Assembly: GCF_947499265.1 (NCBI RefSeq)
Contig: NZ_CANMNK010000001.1
Coordinates: 705,001-769,000 of the forward strand
Origin: an uncultured Roseobacter sp.
Lineage (GTDB): Bacteria; Pseudomonadota; Alphaproteobacteria; Rhodobacterales; Rhodobacteraceae
Reading direction: 5' to 3'
Length of the DNA stretch: 64,000 nucleotides
The notes under the pieces are model-generated. The model was given only the letters and a program-made list of their open reading frames with translations, was not told the DNA's origin and made no database searches. The translations under genes and the position numbers were made by a program. Shown piece by piece: positions 16,954 to 25,526 of the stretch (the stretch's first letter is position 1; each line of letters opens with the position of its first letter).

Positions 16954-17250
16954 CTAACCTAATATTAGCGACAACCCTACAAATGCAGCCACGCCAAGGC
17001 ACATTGTCGCAATGACGTGGTTTGTTGCAATTGCCACGCCAAGAGCAGCAGCTGCTGCCATCCACATGTGCAAGGGTTCTCCCGCCAGGGATGCAGCAAT
17101 TAGACTGACGATGATCAAGCCGGGCAGGTCATCCAGCATCCATACATGTCGGGAAGCTTTTATCCTGTTCCCCGCAAGAAGTCCTGTGACCCTGATGGCA
17201 AAAGCGGCTATGGCCAGAACGAGAATGAGAAGCCAGTGAGAACTGGTCAT
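16954..17250 (-). CDS. azlD: AzlD family branched-chain amino acid exporter, small subunit
   Basis: 98 residues with three to four membrane spans (about 5-24, 38-58, 60-78, 80-97), the size of AzlD. The ATG at 17250 overlaps the azlC stop by four bases (ATGA); an upstream in-frame extension within azlC is ignored. With AzlC it forms a two-subunit amino-acid exporter (BrnFE type: large and small subunits). The opening segment LILVLAIAAFAIRVTGLLAG holds the family's conserved arginine after the first span. Regulation by the divergent Lrp-type gene is likely. Confidence 0.88.
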   Translation of the reverse strand: MTSSHWLLILVLAIAAFAIRVTGLLAGNRIKASRHVWMLDDLPGLIIVSLIAASLAGEPLHMWMAAAAALGVAIATNHVIATMCLGVAAFVGLSLILG

Positions 17251-17927
17251 TGCAGAACACCCTTGGCCTGCCGGATCAGGTGTGCAGCAAGCAGCCCACA
17301 CAAGGTACCGACAACAATGGCGTAGGCCTTGGGAAGCCCACAACCTATCGCGGTGACTGCCGCGCCAAACGCGACCACCCACGACAACGCATTTGCTTGC
17401 CCCGGCCACAATCCTCTCGCCATGGCGATGAAGGCTGCGGTGAAAGCAAATCCTAGACCAAACCTTTCCAGATCGGGTAGGAGCATCCCGACCAAGGCAC
17501 CGGAGGCTGTGGAAACTGTCCAGACGCTAATCATGACCAGACCTGATCCGATCAGGAACGACGCTCCGATGTCTTTTGACTTCACCCGCTCCGACATCGT
17601 GAGCGCCCAATTCTCATCACCGGTGATGTGGATCGCGATCAGCTTTGCCCGAAGGGGCAGAGAGGCTAGAACATCCGACAAGGACGCAACGATCCCAATA
17701 TAGCGCAGGTTGAGGGCAGCGCCTGCAAGCGCAGCTCCAAAAACCGCTGATGCATCGGCATATTGTTCGACGGCGACGATCTGCGATGAACCGGCGTGAA
17801 CGGCCGCGCTCATCAAGCCAATGCTCCACCATGAGAAGCCTACCTGGGCTGCCAGCAAGCCAAATGCAAAGCCATAGATTGCAGCCCCGACGGCAAGCGG
17901 AATGATTGCGATAGCCCCGTGTTTCAT
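17247..17927 (-). CDS. azlC: AzlC family branched-chain amino acid exporter, large subunit
   Basis: 226 residues from the ATG at 17927; the frame extends upstream but that leader is polar and not conserved. Family features are the opening IIPLAVGAAIYGFAFGLLAA, the reentrant-like GFSWWSIGLMSAAVHAGSSQI (conserved AGSSQ) and LNLRYIGIVASLSDVL. About seven membrane spans. Partner of AzlD, with stop/start overlap. Lies divergent from an Lrp/AsnC regulator with a 102-base shared promoter region, the classical arrangement for amino-acid exporters sensed by Lrp proteins. Confidence 0.92.
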   Translation of the reverse strand: MKHGAIAIIPLAVGAAIYGFAFGLLAAQVGFSWWSIGLMSAAVHAGSSQIVAVEQYADASAVFGAALAGAALNLRYIGIVASLSDVLASLPLRAKLIAIHITGDENWALTMSERVKSKDIGASFLIGSGLVMISVWTVSTASGALVGMLLPDLERFGLGFAFTAAFIAMARGLWPGQANALSWVVAFGAAVTAIGCGLPKAYAIVVGTLCGLLAAHLIRQAKGVLQ

Positions 17928-18029
17928 GAAGCCGAAGATAGACAGCTCTGGCAATATGAAATAGTGACAATATGATGTATTTATGATCGGGTTAGGTCGA
18001 AAAATCAGCAAAGGTGATACGTACACATC

Positions 18030-18482
18030 ATGGATGCGATTGATAAGAATTTGCTCAGAGCCGTACAGCAAAATGTGAAGCTCTCGATTCAAGAACTATC
18101 GGAAAAATCCGGGATTTCTACCGCATCCGTGCAGCGACGCTTGAAAGCGTTACGCGACGCCGAAGTGATTCAGCAGGAAGTTGCGGTTCTTGATCCCAAG
18201 AAGGTTGGTCTGGGTGTGACCGCAATTGTCGCTGTGGAATTGGAACGAGATAGGCTTGACCATATTGACGCATTCAAGCGGAAGGCCCGCCACGATCAGC
18301 AGGTTACGCATTTCTACTGCATCGCCGGGGATGCAGATTTTCTGATGATCGTGATGGCCAAGGATATTGAAGACTACGAGGCCTTTACCCACCGTTTCTT
18401 CTTTGCCGACAAGAATGTACGCAAATTCAGGACTTCTATTGTGGTCTCAACGGAGAAAGCGACGCTTGAGATCCCCATCTGA
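18030..18482 (+). CDS. Lrp/AsnC family regulator, likely of azlCD
   Basis: 150 residues. HTH at residues 2-45: DAIDKNLLRAVQQNVKLSIQ, then LSEKSGISTASVQRRLKALR. The RAM effector domain follows (VAVELERDRLDHIDAFKRKA, HFYCIAGDADFLMIVMAKD), with the ligand-binding GDADFLMI turn. Family members bind amino acids as octamers. The ATG follows a GGTGA-like weak ribosome site. Divergent orientation to azlC indicates it activates or represses export of the amino acid it senses. Confidence 0.92.
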   Translation: MDAIDKNLLRAVQQNVKLSIQELSEKSGISTASVQRRLKALRDAEVIQQEVAVLDPKKVGLGVTAIVAVELERDRLDHIDAFKRKARHDQQVTHFYCIAGDADFLMIVMAKDIEDYEAFTHRFFFADKNVRKFRTSIVVSTEKATLEIPI

Positions 18483-18682
18483 TGACGCATTGCAGACAGC
18501 CGCTGTACCGCAAAAATTCGTGCAGGTCGATATTTGCACCGTTGAGGCAATGACGAAATTGCAATTCCGCTTGCAAAACTAAGCTAACGATATCTCTCTG
18601 CGGACCGCCCGGGAAATCCCATGGCGTTCCAAGCGATATTCTGAAGGCCCTTCAACGGTCGGCGTTTCCCTTGCACACCATG

Positions 18683-19477
18683 TCAAGCAGCGTTCTCAAA
18701 CCAGCGACGTGTTACCTCATCAGCCGGCAACAGCGTCTCGATCCGAAGATCATCAAGCATGGCATCCATGCTCATCCCTATGGTCGCGATCAGCGAGAAC
18801 AGGCGCAAACGCGCCCCATCGATCAGGAATTCGATAGAGAGCACCGGGGCCGGATGCTCATTCGGGCGGTGTGCGATTGCGTCGGCCACCCCGGGAAGTG
18901 ACTTGAGTTGCTCTACCAAGGCTTTGCCTTCGCTATCATGCGGGCGGCGTGCGACCTCGAGGTCTAGGAGCCGGAACAATGACCTTGTGACGTCCTCCCA
19001 GTTCACGATGTTGTCACGCAGCCTCCCGGGTGACATGACATCCAGGAGGACATTTGGCTGACCGGTTCCACCCGCGACCGCGAAGAATCGCAGCGCACTC
19101 TTGTTGGCCTTTTGCAGGGTCCAAACGCGGTCGATGGAGATCGCCGGATAAGGGTCATGCCCTTTGAGCACGTGGTCAATTGAGATGTCCACGGCCATCC
19201 GTACCTCGGCATTCCAGCTTGCATCAGCACCCTGTGGCGCAAAGCCCGCGGAAACCAACATGAGATCGTGCTCAGCAGCAGGCATCTCAAGGGCTTCGCA
19301 TATCTGCCGCACCGCATAGCGGCTGGGCTTTGACCGGCCCGTCTCAAGAAAGCTGATATGGCGTTGCGACAGGCCAGCCTCCATGGCCAAATCCAGTTGG
19401 CTGATGTGTCGCCTGCTGCGCCAGGACTTCAGCAGCGCGCCGAACCCGTCCTGGGGTCTGTTCATTGTGAATGTCAT
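18683..19477 (-). CDS. XRE-family regulator with MmyB-like ligand-binding domain
   Basis: 264 residues. Residues 10-65 form a Cro/CI-type HTH (LLKSWRSRRHISQLDLAMEA, GLSQRHISFLETGRSKPSR). The C-terminal 180 residues match the MmyB/PAS-like domain of this subfamily: HDLMLVSAGFAPQGADASW, HDPYPAISIDRVWTLQKANKS and NIVNWEDVTRSLFRLLD. Such proteins are thought to sense fatty acyl or other hydrophobic ligands and commonly regulate the divergently encoded gene, here the SRPBCC membrane protein at 19588. Confidence 0.9.
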   Translation of the reverse strand: MTFTMNRPQDGFGALLKSWRSRRHISQLDLAMEAGLSQRHISFLETGRSKPSRYAVRQICEALEMPAAEHDLMLVSAGFAPQGADASWNAEVRMAVDISIDHVLKGHDPYPAISIDRVWTLQKANKSALRFFAVAGGTGQPNVLLDVMSPGRLRDNIVNWEDVTRSLFRLLDLEVARRPHDSEGKALVEQLKSLPGVADAIAHRPNEHPAPVLSIEFLIDGARLRLFSLIATIGMSMDAMLDDLRIETLLPADEVTRRWFENAA

Positions 19478-19587
19478 TCCCTGTTATCGCATCTCGCGGC
19501 CCGTCATTCTATTACATCCGGCGTAATTGAGATGAACCCAGACGCGTGAGATGGATGCCGCGAACACACATGTGAGGAGCAACCATC

Positions 19588-20478
19588 ATGACCGCGACAT
19601 CAACTGCGCGCCTCTTTCTAAAGCTCAACAGCCAATACTCCGCGTTATGTGGGGTCGTCTTGGTTTTTGCCGCGGGGATGCTCGCGCCGCATTTATTCGC
19701 CAATCCTGTCGACTGGGCACCTTTGGGACTGCGTAGCTTGGGTGTCGGTTTGCTTGGTTTCGCGGCGGCGCTGTATTTGCTGGCCAAGAACAAGTTCATC
19801 ACGAAGGGCGCGGTCATTGAAATCGTTGTGCTCGACGGCCTTTGGGTCTTGGGCAGTGTCGTTCTTGTCGCATTCTTCGCAAACATCTTCACGACCACGG
19901 GGATCGCGGTTGTCACCCTTGTCGCGATGGTTGTGGCCTTTTTCGCTGTGATGCAGCACGCCGCAAGTTCAAAAATCGAGCAGCCCATTCCCGTGGTTGA
20001 CGTACGCCTTGAGGATGGAACCCTCATCGCGACGGTCAAACGCACCGTGAACGCGCCGACCAAGGCCGTTTGGGACGTGATGACGGATCACCCTGCTTAT
20101 GCCGAGGTCGCCGACAACATCTCAAAAGTCGAAGTCCTGTCAGGCGAGGGTTTGGGTATGAAGCGCCGGTGCTATGGGCCAAAAGGCGAGAGCTGGGAGG
20201 AGACATGCGACCTTTTTGAGCCCGGACAATCCTATGGCTTCGTCATTCATACAGAGGCAGAGGATTACCCCTATCCCTTCGCAGAATTGTCCGGTCGATG
20301 GCGCGTTGAGCCACGTCAATCGGGATCTGAATTCGACATTAGAATTGTCGCCAAACCGAAGGGAAATGCCTTGGCAAGATGGCTGTTTGTCATGATGGCG
20401 AAACAGCAGTTCAAAACCATTCTGATCGACCTTGCGGATGCCTGGGCAGCGCGCATGGAAAACGAGCGACGGACCTAA
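19588..20478 (+). CDS. Membrane-anchored SRPBCC (START-like) protein
   Basis: 296 residues; ATG preceded by GAGGAG. Residues about 18-125 contain four membrane spans (QYSALCGVVLVFAAGMLAP, LRSLGVGLLGFAAALYLLA, VLDGLWVLGSVVLVAFFA, GIAVVTLVAMVVAFFAVMQ). From about 145 the chain is a START-like SRPBCC domain (TVKRTVNAPTKAVWDVMTDH, GMKRRCYGPKGESWEETCDL, ELSGRWRVEP), a hydrophobic-ligand cavity. The fusion of a small four-helix membrane unit to a lipid-binding pocket suggests lipid or hydrophobic compound handling. Divergent from the MmyB-type regulator, which probably controls it. Confidence 0.85.
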   Translation: MTATSTARLFLKLNSQYSALCGVVLVFAAGMLAPHLFANPVDWAPLGLRSLGVGLLGFAAALYLLAKNKFITKGAVIEIVVLDGLWVLGSVVLVAFFANIFTTTGIAVVTLVAMVVAFFAVMQHAASSKIEQPIPVVDVRLEDGTLIATVKRTVNAPTKAVWDVMTDHPAYAEVADNISKVEVLSGEGLGMKRRCYGPKGESWEETCDLFEPGQSYGFVIHTEAEDYPYPFAELSGRWRVEPRQSGSEFDIRIVAKPKGNALARWLFVMMAKQQFKTILIDLADAWAARMENERRT

Positions 20479-20554
20479 TATAAAAGTGCATGTGGGCGCA
20501 CTCGTGCGCGCCGCCACCCAGTACTCGCGCCACACAAAATGATGAGATCGCTGC

Positions 20555-21013
20555 ATGCCGATGCCCTGGACATATCACCATGCGACAAAGGAATTCAGGT
20601 CCTTCCTATCGGATGCCAAGGAGCGGATGAGCCTTGTGTCCGACAACAGTACCTACACCGCCGTCGACGCTGTGTTTCAGGTCTTCCGACGGCGCTTGAC
20701 ACCCAAGCAGGTGATCGCCTTTGCCGACATCCTGCCGTCCATCCTGCGCGCCATCTTTGTCTACCGTTGGGATCCGGAAGCGCGCCAGGTGCCCTTTGCC
20801 AGCGTGGAAGAACACACGCGCGAGGCGCAGGCCATTCGCAAAGATCATAATCTCACCCCAGACAACGCCATCGAAGCCACCGCCTGGGCTCTGCGCAGGC
20901 ATGTGAATCAACATGACCTGGATCGTGTTCTGGCTCAGTTACCGCAGGGCGCTATTCGCTTTTGGGAGGTTGACGTCTCAGACCCCAAGGAATTGGAACA
21001 ACGCATTATCTGA
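20555..21013 (+). CDS. DUF2267 family protein
   Basis: 152 residues. It matches the DUF2267 pattern: a helical N-terminus, TYTAVDAVFQVFRRRLTPKQ, VIAFADILPSILRAIFVYRW, then a second helical repeat (AWALRRHVNQHDLDRVLAQL PQG). Members are about 130-150 residues, all-helical, cytosolic and of unknown role; some are associated with stress responses. Seventy-six bases after the SRPBCC gene on the same strand, so possibly co-transcribed. Confidence 0.8.
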   Translation: MPMPWTYHHATKEFRSFLSDAKERMSLVSDNSTYTAVDAVFQVFRRRLTPKQVIAFADILPSILRAIFVYRWDPEARQVPFASVEEHTREAQAIRKDHNLTPDNAIEATAWALRRHVNQHDLDRVLAQLPQGAIRFWEVDVSDPKELEQRII

Positions 21014-21061
21014 AGCCATCGCTAGGGTTTCAAACCCGCGCAGAAACAAGGGGGCACTTGC

Positions 21062-21435
21062 ACGATTGGCACCACCACCGTGGGACCCAATGATCTTTTC
21101 AGCGCGATAAAACTATATGATGCGCTATCAGGATCCACTAGCATTCACCCTCTCCGGCGGCGCGGATCGATGGCTGCTAGGGGGTGATTTCCGGATGAAG
21201 GGGCACTCTGTGTGGCACAACCTTTAACGGCGAGTTGGCGATCGCAGGAAACGGTGCGATGGTCGTATTGAAGAGGCTCTCAAGAAAGGGCTTGAGTGTT
21301 TTGCACGCCAAATACCTGGAAGCCAGTGGGATGGATGCGAGACCACCGGGAGCCCGGGCAGATCAGAGGTTCTATGGCGCCTATTTTCATGATCTGAATA
21401 CGAATAAGCTCAACGCTTGCGTGCCCGCGCCATGA
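21062..21435 (+). pseudogene. VOC family (glyoxalase-like) gene broken by frameshifts
   Basis: Two frames together span a typical 124-residue VOC protein. The N-terminal part (21062-21135) reads TIGTTTVGPNDLFSAIKLYD then ALSGS. After a scrambled middle with stops, the C-terminal part in another frame (21199-21435) reads CGTTFNGELAIAGNGAMVVL, LHAKYLEASGMDARPPGAR, RFYGAYFHDLNTNKLNACV, matching VOC signatures (GNG, LHA.AL..GG.DEG.PG.R, YGAYF.D.DGNK). No single open frame covers it, so it is a decayed gene. Confidence 0.7.
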
Positions 21436-21446
21436 GGGAAACCACC

Positions 21447-21935
21447 ATGAAGGCAAAACGTATGAAGCCACACATCGTCTTCGCGCGGTTGAACACAATA
21501 TCGCCTTACGAGATTGCCGCGCACATGTCTGACCCATGCGTCGCCGAACACATGCCTCTTCTCACATCGGCATGGGACGAGACAGCAGCCAATGAATTTA
21601 TAACCATGAAGGAACAGCATTGGCGCCGCGACGGGCTGGGGCATTGGGCGATATTGGTGGATGACGCGTATGCGGGCTGGGGAGGGTTTCAGAAAGAGGG
21701 CGATGAATGGGACTTTGGCCTGGTGCTGAAGCCCAGCTTCTTCGGTCTCGGTATGCGCATTACCGCTAAGGCGATCACTTTCGCGCAAGAAGATGAACGT
21801 ATCCCCTTCGTAACTTTTCTTCTGCCTCCGTCCCGAACAAATTTGAGCGCCTTGAAGCGGCTTGGGGCCGAGTATGTCGGTCGGGTGACGCATGAAGGCG
21901 CTGATTTTCTGAAGTACCGGCTTGAGACCGAATGA
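21447..21935 (+). CDS. GNAT family N-acetyltransferase
   Basis: 162 residues from the ATG at 21447, chosen because GAGGGAAA lies about 9 bases before it; in-frame starts at 21417 and 21432 are alternatives. It follows the ribosomal-protein acetyltransferase-like layout: ISPYEIAAHMSDPCVAEHMP, GLGHWAILVDDAYAGWGGF, FGLVLKPSFFGLGMRITAKA (acetyl-CoA loop FFGLGM) and LSALKRLGAEYVGRV. Substrate unknown. Convergent with znuB. Confidence 0.8.
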   Translation: MKAKRMKPHIVFARLNTISPYEIAAHMSDPCVAEHMPLLTSAWDETAANEFITMKEQHWRRDGLGHWAILVDDAYAGWGGFQKEGDEWDFGLVLKPSFFGLGMRITAKAITFAQEDERIPFVTFLLPPSRTNLSALKRLGAEYVGRVTHEGADFLKYRLETE

Positions 21936-22053
21936 ATGGTTTCCCGCAAGATCGATAGTTGAGCGAAAACGAAGCTGTCGAGGAGCAGGCCCGTGTCTGC
22001 GACGCGTGACGCAACCGCCGTCAGATGAAGATCGGCTGGGCTATGCCTCTGCT

Positions 22054-22848
22054 CTACCGCGCGGGTTTGAAACTCTTGATCATGCTGGATGCGAGGAAAA
22101 TCAATGCCGCGACGCAAACGATGGATGGCCCCGCTGGTGTGTCAAAAACATAGGCCGCGCGCAGACCAGTGACGGCCGACAACGTCCCGATGACACCCGC
22201 AGCGATGGCCATGCCCTCAGGGGTCCTTGACAGGGGGCGGGCAGCGGCTGCGGGGATGATCAGCATGGCAGCGATCAGCAGAACCCCAACGACTTTGATC
22301 GCGACCGCGACGGTGATGGCCAGTGCCAGGGTCAATACAAGTTGTTCGCGCTTGGGGTCGATCCCGCTTGCGTGCGCCAGATCTTCGTTCAGTGTTGAGG
22401 TCAACAGGGCTGACCAGCGCCAGCCGACCAAAGCAACGACAAGGGCAGCGCCGCCCCATATGACCGCGAGGTCCCCGCGCGAGACGGCGAGAATGTCGCC
22501 GAAGAGATAGGCCATCAGGTCGATCCGCACGCCGGAGATGAAGGACACTGCGACAAGCCCGAAGGCGAGTGCCGAATGTGCGAGCACCCCCAGCAATGTG
22601 TCCATTGCGTACCCCCGACCGGATAAGACACTGACCGTAAGCGCCATCAGCAAGGCCACAGCCATCGTCCCGATGAAGATCGACATCGAAAACGCCAGCG
22701 ACAGCGCAACGCCCAGAATTGCGGCATGGGCAGTGGCATCGCCAAAGTAGGCCATGCGCCGCCAGACCACGAAACACCCCAAGGGTGCGGCAGCAATTGC
22801 CACGCCAATCCCGGCCAGAGCGGCACGCACCATAAAGTCATCAAGCAT
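22054..22848 (-). CDS. znuB: Zinc ABC transporter permease ZnuB
   Basis: 264 residues, 8 to 9 spans, member of the ABC-3 metal permease family. Conserved pieces include the N-terminal GCFVVWRRMAYFGDATAHAA, LLGVLAHSALAFGLVAVSF and LLIAAMLIIPAAAARPLSRT near residue 190. It forms the inner-membrane channel for zinc delivered by ZnuA and driven by ZnuC. The ATG at 22848 shares its first base with the last base of the znuC stop codon, so the two are translationally coupled. Confidence 0.95.
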   Translation of the reverse strand: MLDDFMVRAALAGIGVAIAAAPLGCFVVWRRMAYFGDATAHAAILGVALSLAFSMSIFIGTMAVALLMALTVSVLSGRGYAMDTLLGVLAHSALAFGLVAVSFISGVRIDLMAYLFGDILAVSRGDLAVIWGGAALVVALVGWRWSALLTSTLNEDLAHASGIDPKREQLVLTLALAITVAVAIKVVGVLLIAAMLIIPAAAARPLSRTPEGMAIAAGVIGTLSAVTGLRAAYVFDTPAGPSIVCVAALIFLASSMIKSFKPAR

Positions 22849-23597
22849 TACTCAGCGGCCTCAGTGTGGTCGTGGGTGTGATCGCCATGATCATGCCCAT
22901 GGTCGTGTTCATGCCGGTAGAGAGCCAATGCGCCGCCGGTGCCGGTCCCGAACAGGGCGCGATACTCCGGGGCGGATGCGACAACCGCCGGTGTGCCTTC
23001 GCAGCAGACATGGCCGTTGAGGCAAATCACGCGGTCAGAGGCACTCATCACCACATGTAGTTCGTGGCTGATCATGAGGACGGCGCAGCCTGTATCCTGC
23101 CGCACGCTCTCGATCTGTTGGTAAAAGGAGGCCGAACCACGTTGATCCAACCCCTGCGTCGCTTCATCTAGCAACAGCAGATCAGGCTTCCCGATCAGTG
23201 CACGCGCCAGCAACACCCGTTGAAACTGCCCGCCCGACAGCTGCGACAGTTGCGCACCGGAAAGGTCAGGCACCCCTGCCTGTGTCAACGCCTGTTGGAT
23301 GTCTGCGGCTGCGACGCCCCCCGGCAGCTTCAGGAATCTCGAAACGGTAATCGGCAGCGTTTCATCAATATGCAGCTTTTGGGGAACGTAGCCGACTTTC
23401 ACCCCATTGCCGCGCGTGACCTGGCCCCGGAACGGCTTCACCGCGCCGATAATCGCGCGTAACAGGCTGGTTTTGCCTGATCCGTTCGGGCCAACAATTG
23501 TGACGATCTCACCGGGTTCGACACAGAGCGATACATGGGACAAGACGGTCCTTGCACCATAACGGACGCTGAGGTCTTCCACCCGAACAAGGCTCAT
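22848..23597 (-). CDS. znuC: Zinc ABC transporter ATP-binding protein ZnuC with histidine-rich tail
   Basis: 249 residues. Walker A GPNGSGKTS near residue 36, signature LSGGQFQRVLLARAL near 138, Walker B LLLLDEATQGLD near 158 and switch His in MISHELH. The chain ends with a tail of alternating His and Asp (about residues 228-245), which could bind zinc in the cytosol; such a tail is extra to the ATPase core. The start overlaps the zur stop by four bases (23594-23597), giving a zur-znuC-znuB operon. Confidence 0.95.
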   Translation of the reverse strand: MSLVRVEDLSVRYGARTVLSHVSLCVEPGEIVTIVGPNGSGKTSLLRAIIGAVKPFRGQVTRGNGVKVGYVPQKLHIDETLPITVSRFLKLPGGVAAADIQQALTQAGVPDLSGAQLSQLSGGQFQRVLLARALIGKPDLLLLDEATQGLDQRGSASFYQQIESVRQDTGCAVLMISHELHVVMSASDRVICLNGHVCCEGTPAVVASAPEYRALFGTGTGGALALYRHEHDHGHDHGDHTHDHTEAAE

Positions 23598-24109
23598 ACG
23601 TCGGCCTTATCGACACAGGCAGGGCAAACGCCCTCGGCTTCAACAACCGTGCGCTCAATGCGAAAGCCGGTCGCGCGGGCGGCATCACCCAACGCCCCGC
23701 GTGCCGGGGATGATTGCGTTTCTGCGACGGCATCGCACAACCGGCAAATCATAAACGCAGGCGCATGAGAGTGACTTGGATGGGCACAGGCGATAAATGC
23801 ATTCAGCCGCTCAATCTTATGAGCCAGCCCATTCACGACAAGAAAATCAAGCGCGCGATAGGCCACGGGCGGCTGCGATCCAAATCCTTCCTCACGTAGT
23901 CGATCCAGAATCGCATAGGCACCAAGTGCGCGATGCTCCTGCAACAAAATCTCCAACACCTTGCGACGCACAGGCGTAAAGCGGAGCCCCTCAGTCGCAC
24001 ATCGGGCCTCGGCCGCGGCAAGCGTATCGCTCACACATGCCGCGTGATCATGATGCGCAAACCCAAGCGGGCCGTCGTCAGTATCGCCGTTTTTGGAGTC
24101 ACTTGTCAT
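23594..24109 (-). CDS. zur: Fur-family zinc uptake regulator Zur
   Basis: 171 residues. DNA-binding domain residues about 25-95 (LRFTPVRRKVLEILLQEHRA, LGAYAILDRL), then the dimer domain with HPSHSHAPAFMICRLCDAV. CRLC and CPAC (near residue 164) form the CxxC pair of the structural zinc site, and the His cluster the regulatory site. Linkage to znuA/znuBC identifies it as Zur, which represses zinc uptake when zinc is sufficient. Its ATG is 56 bases from znuA on the other strand, so one Zur box could control both transcripts. Confidence 0.95.
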   Translation of the reverse strand: MTSDSKNGDTDDGPLGFAHHDHAACVSDTLAAAEARCATEGLRFTPVRRKVLEILLQEHRALGAYAILDRLREEGFGSQPPVAYRALDFLVVNGLAHKIERLNAFIACAHPSHSHAPAFMICRLCDAVAETQSSPARGALGDAARATGFRIERTVVEAEGVCPACVDKADV

Positions 24110-24135
24110 GTTATCACATTTTGTCTATCCAGTGC

Positions 24136-24158
24136 GAAATGTTATACAATCACATGGA
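24136..24158. promoter_or_regulatory. Candidate Zur box between zur and znuA
   Basis: GAAATGTTATA (24136-24146) followed one base later by AATCACATGGA. The left half carries the ATGTTATA core of Zur/Fur-type sites; the right half is imperfect (ATxACAT kept). It overlaps the znuA ribosome-binding region and lies within the 56-base divergent interval, consistent with repression of both operons. Assigned from sequence resemblance and context only. Confidence 0.5.
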
Positions 24159-24165
24159 GACTTCG

Positions 24166-25233
24166 ATGTCCAGAAAGCGTCTTGCCCTCTCTCTGACGGT
24201 CACATTGATGGGAGGAGCCGCTTTCGCAGAGGTGCCTCAGGTCGCTGTTGATATTGCCCCCGTGCACTCATTGGTCGCACGGGTCATGGAGGGTGTCGGA
24301 ACGCCAGATCTGATCGTTCAACCGGGTGCCAGCCCGCATGAATATAGTTTGCGCCCCTCTGAAGCGAAGGCGCTGCAGGACGCCGATCTGGTATTTTGGA
24401 TTGGCTCTGGTCTGACGCCATGGCTGACGGATACGATTGCAACGCTGGCGCCAGATGCTGCCGTGACCGCATTGCTGGAAGCGGATGGCACGATTGAATT
24501 AGAGTTCCGGGAAAACGCATTGTTCGAGGCGCATGACCACGAAGAACATGGTGACGAAGATCACGCGGACCATGAGGACGACCACAAAGACCATGACGAT
24601 CACGCTGACGAAGCACATAACGACCACGATGAAAAACACGACGATCATGCCGGCGAAGAGGCAGGACATGACGACCATGATCATGAAGATGAGGTAGCCG
24701 GGCACGAAGGACATGACCACGGCGCGCATGATCCACATGCATGGCTTTCACCGAAAAATGCGATGACCTGGCTGAATGTGATTGCCGGTCAATTGTCCGC
24801 CGCTGACCCTGACAACGCCGGTACCTATTTTGCGAATGCCGCCGCAGGCCGTACCGAGATCGAAACCCTGATTGACGAAGTGAAGGCAACTCTGGAGCCG
24901 GTGCGCAAAGGACAGTTCATCGTTTTTCACGACGCCTACCAGTACTTTGAAACGGACTTCGACTTTCCCGCCGCCGGTGCAATCTCTTTGAGCGACGCGT
25001 CCGATCCGAGCCCGGCACGGATTGCCGAAATTCAAGCGCGGATCGCTGAGGAGAGCATCGACTGCGTTCTGGCAGAGCCACAGTTCAACCCTGGTCTCGT
25101 GGCCACAGTTCTGGATGGCACAGAGGCTAAAACAGGGATACTTGATCCCCTGGGCTCTGATCTGGAACCGGGATCGGCGCTTTACCCCCAACTTATCGGG
25201 AATCTTTCAGCGGCCCTCGCGGATTGTATGTGA
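24166..25233 (+). CDS. znuA: Zinc ABC transporter periplasmic binding protein ZnuA
   Basis: 355 residues from the ATG at 24166 (GGAG 7 bases before); the frame is open upstream into zur but has no conserved sequence. Signal peptide residues 1-20 ending AFA. ZnuA cluster A-I features: DIAPVHSLVARVMEG, QPGASPHEYSLRPSEAKAL (His ligand), then a very long His/Asp/Glu loop about residues 120-190 with over 25 histidines, HDPHAWLSPKNA (second His), FHDAYQYFE (third His). The loop is longer than in many ZnuA proteins and probably scavenges or senses periplasmic zinc. Confidence 0.96.
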   Translation: MSRKRLALSLTVTLMGGAAFAEVPQVAVDIAPVHSLVARVMEGVGTPDLIVQPGASPHEYSLRPSEAKALQDADLVFWIGSGLTPWLTDTIATLAPDAAVTALLEADGTIELEFRENALFEAHDHEEHGDEDHADHEDDHKDHDDHADEAHNDHDEKHDDHAGEEAGHDDHDHEDEVAGHEGHDHGAHDPHAWLSPKNAMTWLNVIAGQLSAADPDNAGTYFANAAAGRTEIETLIDEVKATLEPVRKGQFIVFHDAYQYFETDFDFPAAGAISLSDASDPSPARIAEIQARIAEESIDCVLAEPQFNPGLVATVLDGTEAKTGILDPLGSDLEPGSALYPQLIGNLSAALADCM

Positions 25234-25526
25234 TCGCATAAGCCCTCCAGAGGCCCTGAAGCTAAATCTGGGGTGTGATGGCGGCGTATTACGCATCTAA
25301 TGGAGTGTGTGCTTGCTTGCGGTGTCTTGTGAGACGGGGCCAGTACACATCCGCTTGTAGGGGGGCGATACAAGATCGGCATTCATAAAGATATGCGACA
25401 CACTCTCCCTTCACGTTAAGAGCGTCGGCATCCATCATCTTGCCTCTTCTAGTGTCGGCCTTGCCTTAAACCCACCGCATATCCGGACGTATGCCATAGC
25501 TGCGTCTGTTGCCTTCATGTTTTTCC
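25234..25526. other. Gene-free interval between znuA and the TetR gene
   Basis: 293 bases between convergent genes. No recognised coding segment and no T-tract terminator seen; a weak GC-rich repeat (CCTCCAGAGG) lies just after znuA. Confidence 0.4.
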
